From Cinclus cinclus (taxonomy: Eukaryota > Chordata > Aves > Passeriformes > Cinclidae): DNA of 64,000 nt. Shown one piece after another: positions 1 through 11,400 of this stretch (its first letter is position 1; the number at the start of each line of letters is the position of its first letter). The notes under the pieces are model-generated. The model had not been told where the DNA came from and did no database searches. It saw only the letters and a list, made by a program, of their open reading frames with translations. Location: NCBI RefSeq assembly GCF_963662255.1, contig NC_085048.1, positions 98,872,229 through 98,936,228 on the forward strand, in the 5' to 3' direction. Position numbers and translations under genes: made by a program.

Positions 1-3000
1 TTAGGGTTCATCTGTCTACACTATATTATCTGTAATGTTTCTGTAGCTAGAGATCTGAAATCTTTGTTTTTACAGTTCAGAGAAAAGTGTGGCATTGCAA
101 AATATATCCAAAATATTTATAAAATGGAGCAATGGCATGGAACATAGAACCCCAGAATCTTTCGAGTGTCTACTACGCTCATCAAGTGTTAAGTCAATGT
201 TTAGTACTTTACCTATGACAGCATTATAGGAGATATTTCGGAGAAAATAAAGATACAAAAGATGAATTATAAGCCTCTATAAAATGATATCGTATTAAAA
301 GTGAGATTTAAGAACAATCTAAAGAAGCAGCTTTGGGTTCAGTATCTAACATTACCAGAAAAGTGAAATTCCCATGAAGCAGTGCTCTGTCACCATGGTA
401 ACCTTACAAGGTAGCACAAAAAGGTTCATCTCTATGCAACGCAGTTTTATAAAATCTATCATCCTAAATGTGACAGCATGTAGGATCTTGTGGGTCTGCT
501 GTGACACCACAATGCATAGGAGTTATTAAATATAACCAATGTCTCATTTATTACCAGTCAAAGGAGCTACCTTTCAAATGCAAATGTTGAAAATTAAAAT
601 GAAGGGTTTAATCAGTAAAGCTCCCGAACCATAAATTACCATGGGGAGAGTAACAATATGGGCTTGCTGACATCGTGGTTTAAAATATTAATATCAAGAT
701 CTGTGCATATTTTTGACAACTGAAACATGACCTTTAGAAGTAAAAGTAATAAAAGCAGTATGACCACCATTTTTTTGAAATAAAACCCTGTAATCTCAAA
801 GCATAAAAGATATACTAACAGGTTATTACAAAGGGGATTACAGTGCAACTAAGTGAGTATATCTTTAACAGTTCACAAACCACCGCTTTTTAACACATAA
901 ATATAATTTATTATACTTAAAACCTGCTTGAGAGGAAGGTTACCTGGCAAAACTGCAGCAGGTGCTCCAGGTTAATTTGATTCAAGTTATTTTTTGCAGA
1001 ATGTCTAATTGTGAATGTCTCTGCCTATTGACTTCTTGCTAAGATCAATATATTTTTTTTTTTCATCTCTGTGAACCACACAGGGAAAAGAAAGAAAGAA
1101 AGAAAAAGGCTTAAAATAGATTTATTGCACAGAGGATGGTACCTATCTTTTTTCTTTTTCCCCAGATGTCATTCTTACTGTGAAAAACCATACAAAAGCA
1201 AATTTAGAATGGAATTAAACTAAAGTACGCAAACTGTAATGAATCATAAACTTTCAAATAGTGTGATGTCTTATTTTTCCTAATGTTTGCCTTTTTTTTT
1301 TTTTAAAACATCATGTATAAATCTAGCGAAAGATATTTTAAATTACCTTAAGGTGTCAGAACATGCATGATATTAGCATAGTGAATGTTAAAAAAATCCA
1401 TAAGTAGCCTTCTTCTCATTAAATTGCACCATGAAATTATTTTTTTTTCCTTATTAGGGTATAAACTCATAAACTTAGGCATGGAGTCAGTAATAGAAAT
1501 ATACAACCAGATGCAGCTTGGTTTCAAAGGTTTTGTTTGGTTAGTGTGACTAACAATCACATCTCTTAAGCAAATGTCTTTGTATGTCAACACTACAATT
1601 CATATTCTTCAGAACTAGCCAAGGTTTTGAGAATAATTCAGCCAGAGAAGGCATAAATGTGCTTTTGAAATAAGTACAGAATAGTGGTCTTGATAAGGAC
1701 AGAAACTAAAGTCAGGATTACCTGCAGAAACATCTTCTCATGAAAGTGCTTTTCGAATTCCAAGTGAACTCATAAGGGAAGAAAAAAAATGATACAAATG
1801 TTATGCCATGTGTCATAAGGACAAGACAGCATTTTTCCAGGTTTCCTACACCTTTTCACAGGAGCCTGATGACAGAAAAGAGACTGTTAACACAGGTTAG
1901 CCAGCTGTCTGGGTCTTAACCCAGCAGGAATGCAAGCTCTGCGTTGCACACAGTTGGCAAACAGGCTCCCTGGTACCACTCTGCATGACTCTGACACGAT
2001 GAAGAACCTTCCTCAAGAAGCATTGTTTCCCATTAATCCTTCAATGGGGTAATGGGATAATTGAAGTCACATCATTTTTCATGAGTACCTCTGAGGTAGC
2101 CCAAAATTCGACAGCAGCTGAATTGTCACTTGTAGAATTTATGAAAGAGCATAAGATTTCATAAAATATACCCATTGGCTCTTTTGCCCTCTTCTTGCTC
2201 TCCAATTGCTCACATGAACATAGAATTTCATAAACGTGTGGTTAAGACCTCATTCCTCAATGTGATTATGAGCAATGGAAAAAAATCTTCAACAGAATGC
2301 AGAGAAAAATAACATTAAAAAATCTCTAAGTGACATCCAGAACCTTCCAGCCTTTCAAAGATAGCATCTTGAAAGAGGTATTGCAGCTGACCTGCCATCA
2401 TAATGCCATGGCTAAGATTTCATATTGAAGCAGGTGCAATTAATCAAATAGTTGCTGGTCTTCCCCCAGAGCAAAATTGAATGGGGGGGGCAGATAAATG
2501 TCAAATATATCAACTTGGCTTTAGATTGCAAGCCCCAAAGCATATTTTCTTATTCCTATGCCTTAAGATCAAACTATTCAGACTCCAAAACCACATGTTT
2601 CTTATAAAAATAATGTCTCTTTAGAAACAAAGATTATTCATACAAAGTGTAATAGGTAGAGGTCTATAGTTTACAGCAACCCAAACCAGAACGTTTAAAA
2701 TCTACTTAGCACATCTAAGTTTTTCCTTGCATCATACAACAGAGTTGGGTTTGGTTGACTACAACTTTTTTCAGTAAAAGAACATGATGAAAAATAGAAT
2801 CAATGGTCAGATGAGCCTGAGCAATTTTATCTTAACTACAGCATATTCCTAACTCTGAAAGCAACTTTTCCTTAGTATTGCTCATATTAAAATAGCACCT
2901 TAAATAATACAGTATTGAATCCTCATCTGTGTTCTAATTTTAATACAATAATTAACATTAACTTCTTACCAGCTTTGATTAAGAAATTATTTATAATACC

Positions 3001-4100
3001 TCCTGAACTTGATATCTTCACAATATCATCTAATTTATTCTCTGCCATTAACTTATGACCTAGTCTATTTTTGTGACTGGGGTAGTTTCGGCATGCCCGT
3101 GCAAGTAGCTGAGTGTTAGATGGTCATTTCCTTCCTATGTATTTCCTATATGAAAAAAAAAATTACAGAAAGTTTAGAATCATTCTTTAAAATTTCTGTA
3201 AGATGCATGATTTTAAATCATCAGAAACAGAAAGTCTGAACTGCAAACCTCATTTTAGTCAAGAAGAATTTTGCCATAGACTTCAGTAAGGATGCCCTTC
3301 TAGAGCTTAACTAATAAAAAAGTTCACAGCCAAATTGTTGATTAAAAATAGAGTTAATTTAACTCCATAAAGCTCAGAGAGAAAAAAAAGTAAATACGTT
3401 TAAAGTTTTGATGTGTCTGAGTAATCTGATTTCAAATAGATTAATTCAATTAAAAGCTTCAAAAAGGAATTTATATAAATGCAAAATTAGTGACTGATTA
3501 TTATACTATTCAATCTACTGCTTTTTCACACTGGTAATAATATATCCATTTATTATAAACATTTTATCCCCCTACACTTGTATAAATATACCAAAAAATT
3601 AAAGTGCATTTTAATGACATAATATGCCATAGCTCAAAGTCTTAAAGGTTTCCAAAGTTAAAAACATTCCCTCAGCAGCTATTGACTACCTCAAGACATA
3701 GATTGAAGGATGTGTATTTTCATTTCTTAGAAGTAGAGAACAAATAATGTACAAGAGCGATGGATCATGGTATAGCAGTACTGCAAGGAAAGAAAAACAC
3801 AACAGCAATATTGAATCAATATTAGCTATATTGATGACCTTTTTCATTACTATAATTCTGAACACAAAACAAACTTCTACCACATCAGCCTGCCAATAGT
3901 ATCTGTGGACTGCATGAAGGTGAGCAGGTGGGGCCTTTTTCCATTTTCCTACGAGTAATTCAATTGTAAGAGCAGCACTCTCAATTTACCACATAAGCAA
4001 ATTAGTAGCTTGTTTCATGACAGAATATTGGCTTTTCTAGAGTTAAATCCAATTCATTTACAGTAAATAATACCACTATCTGCTCTCCTACATGTTTAGA
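1..4100. other. AT-rich non-coding DNA
   Basis: No gene or recognisable transposon was found here. The stretch is AT-rich with many homopolymer runs. The only ORFs are under 85 codons and show no family resemblance. A G8 run lies near 2,485. The segments at about 1,870-2,000 and 2,340-2,470 are more balanced in composition and contain TAATTGA/CAATTA-type words often seen in conserved non-coding elements, but conservation cannot be judged from one sequence. It may be intergenic or intronic. Confidence 0.6.
1086..1107. repeat. (GAAA)n microsatellite
   Basis: A short tetranucleotide run of GAAA units, ending in A5. It is a simple repeat with no other visible role. Confidence 0.85.
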
Positions 4101-4134
4101 GCAATTAGTTGTTAATACCAAGGGATGGACTATG

Positions 4135-4295
4135 AAAACTTTTCTCACTGTGAAGAAACCACCGCTCACGTATCTGTGCCACAAAACTGCTCTGCCAGCT
4201 TGGAACTCGCTACTGAGCAATTAACCTCTAGTGCTCTCCAGCATCTTCTGCCTATTGAGGAGTCTTTCTTAGCAAAAAGGTGCCTTTTGAAATTA
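4135..4295 (+). repeat. Possible relic of a LINE 3' coding end
   Basis: In one plus-strand frame the translation contains ALPAWNSL followed, after one stop, by a serine/leucine-rich stretch and a basic end. This spacing resembles the W-N-x-L-P tail common to the C-terminus of CR1/L2-type LINE ORF2 proteins. Several stops interrupt the frame, so any element is dead. The match is short and by eye only. Overlapping ORFs on both strands (61-77 codons) have no recognisable family. Confidence 0.25.
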
Positions 4296-4692
4296 GTGGT
4301 CCATCCTTGACCAGCTCTTTCATCGCTTGACCATGCTGCACATTTGTCCTGAACTTCCAGCCCCACCGTCTTGGATTTTAGGCTCATCCTGCTTGGCAAC
4401 TGGCATTAGCTACAGAAAAATATGGATCCATATTTAAAAAAGCATTAAATTTAATAACCCTATGAAATTTCATCCTGTGCCTTGCTTGCAGGTTGAAACC
4501 TTACTTATCAGAGTGGGAGCATTTCCTGCAGCTGGATGTAGGGCATCAAGTGTTTTGTCCTTCCCTCCAAAGAAAACAGTAGAACAGTAGAACTTCCACA
4601 GAAGATTCCAAAGAAGTAAAATTGTGAAGAAAAATATTGGATCTGCAATCTCTGTCCTTATCTTGATATATAAAATCCACTGAAAAACCATT

Positions 4693-4755
4693 GAATTTTT
4701 CAGTTTGGAAAAGACCTCTAAGATCATCATCCAACTGTTGACCACCAGCACAAAT
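4693..4755 (-). repeat. CR1 LINE 3'-end fragment
   Basis: Read on the plus strand, this contains TTGGAAAAGACCTCTAAGAT followed by a TCATCATCCAAC block. This matches the complement of the 3' untranslated end of avian CR1 elements, so the element points to the minus strand. Only about 60 bases remain. The usual terminal ATTCTATGA-type octamer repeats are not preserved. It is non-functional. Confidence 0.6.
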
Positions 4756-7076
4756 ATATATGTGCATTTTTGCTCTTAGACAACTGAAAACAAGACAACT
4801 ACATAATACCAGAAGTGCTATAATTATCATACAAAATAGTAGGTATCAACCAACATTTGATAATATAATCCCTATGCAAATTATCAATGGATTTGTAAGG
4901 CATTTTCCCTCAATTCTATCTTGTAAACTAATACTTGTTTTTTTTAAGGAAGTAATTAAATCATTGAAAGTTGATCTGTAAATCTAGAAACTCACCTAAC
5001 ATTTGCAGAAGGCTGCATTTGACAGTTAAAATGGAACCTCAGACTTAATTACAAGACGATACACCAAGCTCAATGCATTGGATAGAACCACAACTTTCAC
5101 ACTTCCATTGACTTTTATAACAGCAGATGAGTCCTGAACCTCTGAGTTCTGGAAAGGAAATCATTTTACATCCCACATTCTCTAGGCTGACCAAAACCTT
5201 AAATCTTTTCTGAGTGTGTCTCAATCAGTAGCAATAAAAAAGATCTATGCATGTGAGACTGCATCATCCTGGTGATTCTGCTGTCTGTGTTGGATCAACC
5301 TCTTTCATGGAAGGACTCTGCCCTCCATGCTCAAGGAAGGCTCCAGGCTACAGTTCAGTCCTATTCCCAGCTTTGGGATAAGGTATGATGCAAAGATTCC
5401 ACATTAATGGTGTAATTTGAATCTGTTTAGACCTTCTTTCCAGACCCTCGGCCTAATAACGACCTTGCTTAATATTTGCAGACTAATCAAATGGTAATAT
5501 ATCTCACATTTTACTGAGTTATTCAAACATGTCAAGAGTCTATAACTGTCATTACAATTAGAAAAGCATCTTTTTGAGCTATTTTAAAATAAAATGGTTT
5601 GAGATAAAAGAATTCAAAGCAACAAGCAAAAGCTACAAGTTGCCAAAAAATACCACATAGCTGTGGACATGGGTGTACCCTTTTAGCGTTGTCAAGTTGA
5701 AATGCCAAAACTGAGATGTATGCAAATTCCTAATGTAGATTTTCAAAAGCACTGTTTAGATCTCACAACCTTTACCAGCAACTTCACAGTTTTCACTTTC
5801 ACAGTACTAAAATTCCCACAGTACCCAAAGGCACTCCATATTTCCCCCTTCTACTGCAGAATAAACCAGTGTGCTGAGGCAAGGGTTGTGCATTCTGGTG
5901 GGCAGGATTTCTCCAGCCCCTTAGTTAGATCTCAGTTAGCATTTCAAGGCTTAGGTCCCCTTTGTAGAGCTGGCCTTCAATATGAAAGGAATTTTTTTTT
6001 TCCCCTGCAAAATTAATGGTAAGAAAGATTGACTGTCTCTGGATGTATAATTCAATTTGAAGTATCTGAAAAATGTTACTGAAAATCACCTCTATTTGCC
6101 AAAAGCTGACAAGCTATTTGCACAAAACCATGGAAAGAATTCTGGGAGATGTCAATAATGAATAGGATAAATGTTCTTAAGCTTGATAACTAAAGGGACT
6201 TTGCTGATAAATTTTAAATGCATTCAGCATGCTCTAGAGTCACTTTATATAGATATTTCTCCTGGATTTATTAAAAAAAAACAACAACTCACTAATTCTG
6301 AAAAAGTACTACCTTTTTTTCAGATTATTTAACATTGTAATGAACATAAGCAATGACTGAGTATGTAATGTCTGTTATATATGTAATGTATATAATGTAT
6401 ATTATTTCCTCTTTTTTTTTTTTTACTTAAGAAATAGTGAGGGCTTTGGGGCTTCTTTCCTTTTTCCATGTTTACATATAAAAAATTCAACACATTTCTT
6501 TAGGGCAAACACAAATGTTTGGGCACCATATGCAAACACATTACTAAATAATAACATATTCTACCTATTTGATTCTCTTCACTCTGTTTTCTTACACATC
6601 TATATTTCACATTAGACTTGAATCATTTTTGCTTCAAGATCTTTTAAACTATAATAATAATGTGGTTATGGAATAGGCATCTAGAATACCTAATAACACA
6701 CATAAGAAATAAGTATTTTTCCTATTTTTAAAAAGCTATAACTAAATGTTCATGTTCCGGAGAATCAGAGGTTATTTGATCTGTTTATCTTTATTTAAGG
6801 CTTAGAAACACAAAACATGATATAAATTTTAGTGGAAACAGACAGAAGATGTATTTACATGTCACTGGTAAAAATAGGTATAAAATAAAACTGGATTTGA
6901 CTTTATACATTTGTTGATTTCAGAAGCAAAATTCTTTCTGTTCTCTTATGCCTTCTTTTGTTTATTTCTTCCTTCTTTTGCTACCACTTTCACCTCCTTG
7001 ATTATGTGAGAGCTTTCTGCTACTTAGTTTTGCCCCTAGACCTAATCTGGTTAGGCAAATATTTTAGACCTCTGCT

Positions 7077-7094
7077 CAAGACCTAGAGGTCTTG
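7077..7094. repeat. Perfect 8-bp inverted repeat
   Basis: CAAGACCT and AGGTCTTG are exact reverse complements separated by AG. It is a very short palindrome that could arise by chance in 64 kb, and no function is assigned. Confidence 0.9.
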
Positions 7095-8523
7095 GGGTTT
7101 TGTCTTCATTAAACTTCCTCCCGATCTTCTTCATAATATCCTTCTCCTCAACAGGTCTTAAATCATCCATGCAAAAGTACATACAGCTCTTTTTAATTCA
7201 CTGTATTTGCAAAGATTCTTTGCTGATGTACAGGTAATGATCAAATCAAGTCTATAGCCTAAATATTTAACATTACTTTCAGAGATAGGAATTAAAATTG
7301 AGGGGAGGAGAACGGTTGAAGGAAGCCTTTCTCTCTTGAAAAATGTTGTCATGAACTTAATATTAAGTAATTTTGTTATGAAACCAATTATGAAAATTGA
7401 AGATATGGAAGCGTTGGAGTTGAAGAGCCTTTGACAGAAATGTAGCATTGTTGAATTCTGATCACACATCAAAAGTGACAGAAATGCATAAGCAGGGTTC
7501 TTCTTTTTAAAGACTAAATGAACAACCAGAGAGCTTGAATAAGGCACATCTTCCAGGTCTCTCAGGCAGCTTTCTCTAGACCCACAAGCCAAGCCAGGAC
7601 CAAGGATTGTCAGGTCTGGGTTTTCCACTCCTAAATTGTGATCCTGTCCCACAGCAACAGCTCTTTCACCTTCCCATTCTTCTAAATTTTCCCCTTTTCT
7701 GACACATGGAATATAAGAAAAAAAAGTGTATGAGTGTTTGGCTTTATTAAACTTTTTTTTTTTTTTTTTGGGTCCTTCTGAGTATTGGAACAGTCAGTCC
7801 TAGGAGAAAACACTTGGCAGGAAATAGCTATGGTATCTTAAAAATTTGGAAGCAGTTACCTTATTTTTCTCCTAGCAACAGGGAGACACAGTCAGTAGGA
7901 GAAAAGAATAGAACAATAAAATCTTTTATGCCTGTACTTCTGTGGCTCTTTAGAACCTTCCTGCCTTCTTTGAGACTTCACAAACACAGGTAGTTTTCAA
8001 ATCTTTCTAGAAGCAGGTTTAAATGTCAGGACACTGAAGTTTCCATGCACAGTTTTCTACTTAATGCCTTAGTTTTTCGGGAAAAAGTTTTGAATGCAAT
8101 AACCCAGAACAGGATGCTCTACCTTGTCCCAGAAGTCGTTCTCCTCCCATGCTGCAGGGATCTCAGAGATGCTACAGGTATTTAATTAGCAAAGCGCTTC
8201 ACAAAAGAATGCCAAATGTTCACACTTTAAGGAAAAACACCATCCTTCAGGAATAAAATAGAGACAATTGATGCATGAAGTTTTAGTAAAGCTCCTGTTA
8301 GCTTTACTCACCCTTTTTTATTCTCTGAGCTTCCCACTCCACATAAGAACAAGAAACCCTTTCTTGCAGTCCATATTCACACTACTGCCTTGATCATCGG
8401 AAAACTGAACACCTTCAGTGCACGATAATTAAGTGCACCTGTAATCCAATTAGTATTTCACTGGTCTCCACACATGCAGTGGCTTTGTTCTTAGACCACA
8501 GAAACCCTGTTTATTACTCACTT

Positions 8524-8640
8524 TTAAAAAACCGAAAACAACAAACAACAAAAAAACCCAAAAAAATAACCCCAAAACCAAAACAAAGCAGAAGAAAAAA
8601 ACAGCCCAAAAGCAACGTGCACAGATTTTAAAAAGAAATA
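8524..8640. repeat. A-rich low-complexity tract
   Basis: About 115 bases made almost entirely of A with interspersed C (AACAACAA, AAAACCC and CCAAAAC words) and a few G. The antisense ORF across it encodes a phenylalanine-rich peptide that only reflects this composition. It may be a decayed simple repeat. Confidence 0.8.
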
Positions 8641-8959
8641 CACACCTCTCAACAACATTCAAAGTTTCTCCTCTTTCTTTCTTGTCCTGTGTTACTGCTG
8701 ATAAATTTCTCTTCCCAAACCATCCCAGACTGGCATTAATGTCTTCTTGTTTTCATTCCTAGTACCTCTTTACAGAAAAACCTTCTACAATAAGCTCAAA
8801 CACTGAAGCAGTCAGAGGTGTTCCATGTAGAGTTACTAAAAGAAAACTAATCTGGATTTTGAATCAGAGATTCTGGAATACTGGAAAGATTTTTTTTTTT
8901 TCCCAAATAACATGCCTGATCACATCAACAGTCATGACCACACTTTACGGTTACTCAGA

Positions 8960-8984
8960 CATCTGCTGATACTGTCAGCAGATG
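8960..8984. repeat. Perfect 10-bp stem hairpin
   Basis: CATCTGCTGA and TCAGCAGATG are exact complements around a five-base TACTG loop. The stem is half GC, stronger than most in this AT-rich DNA. Flanking bases do not extend it, so it is too short for a microRNA precursor. Confidence 0.9.
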
Positions 8985-11235
8985 CACCACAGGCAAATTA
9001 GGAATTAAGAACCATATTTTGAGGTACAGAAAGTTCATGCTTTAACTGCCAATCAGGTTTTCCTCAGTCCTTCAGCATAATGAAAGACACTGTGCAACCA
9101 CAAGTGCATCAGGGCTTCATCAGTTCTCCTGCTAAACAATACCTCTTGTAAACAGACACAACACAAGATAAGAAAAAATATAAAATATATTGCAAATGTA
9201 AAGAAAAAATAAATTGTGTGGTGCTTTTCTCACATCTATTAATTTTTGTGAATTTGAATATTATAATCCAACATAAATTTTACAAAATTACTTAATTATA
9301 AGTGCTGGAGGGTCTAGGGTTGTTTTTTGAATGGCTTTTTAATGTTTTGTTTGCTTTTTGCAGTCAATTCCTCTGTATCAGCCTTCAAACATATGATATC
9401 ATCCCCATAGTGACGTTTTAATATGTCCTGTTCTCAAACACTCTCCAGAAATTAATTCTCTGAGAGCACCAGATGCTGCCAGTTCTGAGGGATGACACTG
9501 AGACCAAGTAGGAAGCTGCTCAGAGAATTTCTGAAGTGCCCACACTCACTGTGCAGCAGCACAGGAGGAACCTGGGGCATGGATTTGCCATGTATTTGAA
9601 GCCTGTTCCTCTGTAACACACCACTATAGCTTGAACACAATCCAAAAACTTGGAAAAATAGCACTCATCTTTTCCTCATGAGTCCCACTTCTCAGTCTGA
9701 ATCAGAATTCCGTATCCCACTTCCCTATGGCTTTTCCCCACAGAGTAGGTTCACTGACGGCTGCATAAGTACCAGCTTCATTATGAATTAGTTAGATTAG
9801 AAAACAAGGGCAGATGTTCCAAAAGAGAGGTCTCCTCTTAGCTACACATAGAGATGCTTCCATATATCTATTAATAATTAATGCATAAAAGAATAAGGGA
9901 AAAATTATTGGAGAGATATTTTTCTCCATCCAAGTGAATACGACTTTTCATTTTTCCCAGCGACTCATATTCAGCTGCTTGTACAAATATTTGATGCACT
10001 GCATTAATAAATTATCAAACAATAAAATGTTAATAAATCAGAGGCTGCTAAATCTGCAAAGTGTGTAACTGAACACCATTAATGAAGTATAGAGGATATA
10101 TATCAAAAATTTGTTTTCCTCCTCCTCCCTGATAGTAAACATGTATTACCAGGGAAAGGTTTGGAATTTTTTAAAGAGAAATATTCTAACTCCATTAAAT
10201 TAAATAACTCCTTAATTTTTTTCATATGTCCTGGGAGAAATGACATAGTCCCATTTGTCTTCTTGAATTTTAGCAAATAACAGGATATTTTCCTGGCTAC
10301 AATGAACTGAACATTAAGAAAGTGTTTGAAGTCTTCATGAATAAAAATAATTCTGATGTAGAATAATAAGTCTTTCAATAAAGTAGCCTATGATTCCATC
10401 CTCTCCTTTTGTGGGAACATATTGGAAATAAAGAAGACTACTTGACTCTCAGTGAATACAAATTTTGAATGGTGAGGTTCAAAGATAAACTAAATATTAA
10501 AACACCGATTTCAGTCTTTTAATTAAAAGACTCTTGGTCTTATAAGTTTGAATCTTTCTTCTCTAATTCAGATCACTCTTATGGGACTGTGTCACCCTCT
10601 AGTTTATAGCAATTCCTAGCTTAGATCACAATTTCTATTCCTCATTTAATGTTCCAGCTTTGTATAAGCGTTTTTCCCTGGATAAAAGTGTAGATATGAG
10701 CAGCTCCAGCTTTGCTGCACAAACAATCCACAACAACGCTTTGCCCGGGGTTTATCTGGTGTGTAGCAGTCACTGTTTGACAAGGTAAGTTCATTTCTTA
10801 CAGTATAACTTGGAGACCTCCAAAACCCAATGCAAATGTGTTATGAGAACCTGTGTAAAATTAAAAGACTGAATAGTATAATGCTCCTGAATATGAGTTT
10901 AACTACTGTATTCAATTCAAAGTATTCAAAATAAATAACCACAGCAAAATATTGAAGTTTGAGGGAGATTAACCTCCCTTTGATTCACTCTTCCATATGT
11001 TTGAGGTTTTCCCATTAAGGTGTTTTAGTTTTCATGTTACATCCTGGCTTAAGGGAATGCTTTGAATTGTTTTTCCAGTTAGTCCATAAGGGCTTGACTT
11101 GGGGGAGCTCACTGACATGTAATTCCATCTACACAAGAAACATGATAAAAGTGTCACTAATGAAGCAAAAGTGGTGTGGCTCTTTTAATATGTGACCATT
11201 TTCTTACATGCTACCACAGTAATTTTCCTGTTCTG

Positions 11236-11400
11236 TGTGGTTCATAGACTTCAAGGCCAGAAAGGCTGTTTTTGATTATCTATTCTCATTTTCTGCATAA
11301 TACAAATTACAGGCTCTCAGCTAGTATATGAGAGACCTCCTCTTTAAGCAGTTTAATGGCTAAGAACCTAGTAAATGTATTTTTAGACTTTCTGAAGCCT
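11236..11400 (-). repeat. Ancient CR1 LINE 3' end
   Basis: The plus strand reads CATAGACTTCAAGGCCAGAA followed by a diverged GATTATCTATTC block and a CTGCATAATAC block. From memory this follows the 3' end of old CR1 families shared by turtles, crocodilians and birds, in which a 'CATAGACTTTAAGGCCAGAAGG' type start precedes 'GATCATCTAGTCTGACCTCCTG'. The copy is in minus orientation, heavily mutated and lacks any coding part. Confidence 0.6.

Larger units (their letters stand above)
4756..11235. other. Non-coding stretch, no gene recognised
   Basis: AT-rich DNA without a recognisable exon or large transposon. It holds poly-T runs near 6,411 and 7,750, an A-rich low-complexity patch at 8.5-8.65 kb, two short perfect hairpins (7,077-7,094 and 8,960-8,984) and the longest ORF of the window (7,158-7,652 minus). 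That ORF begins with GTG and resembles no family I know. The patch around 5,095-5,140 carries a weak match to the CATTGACTT-core relics listed elsewhere. At 10.66-10.79 kb there is a TATA-like word followed by a perfect splice-donor consensus. Confidence 0.55.
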
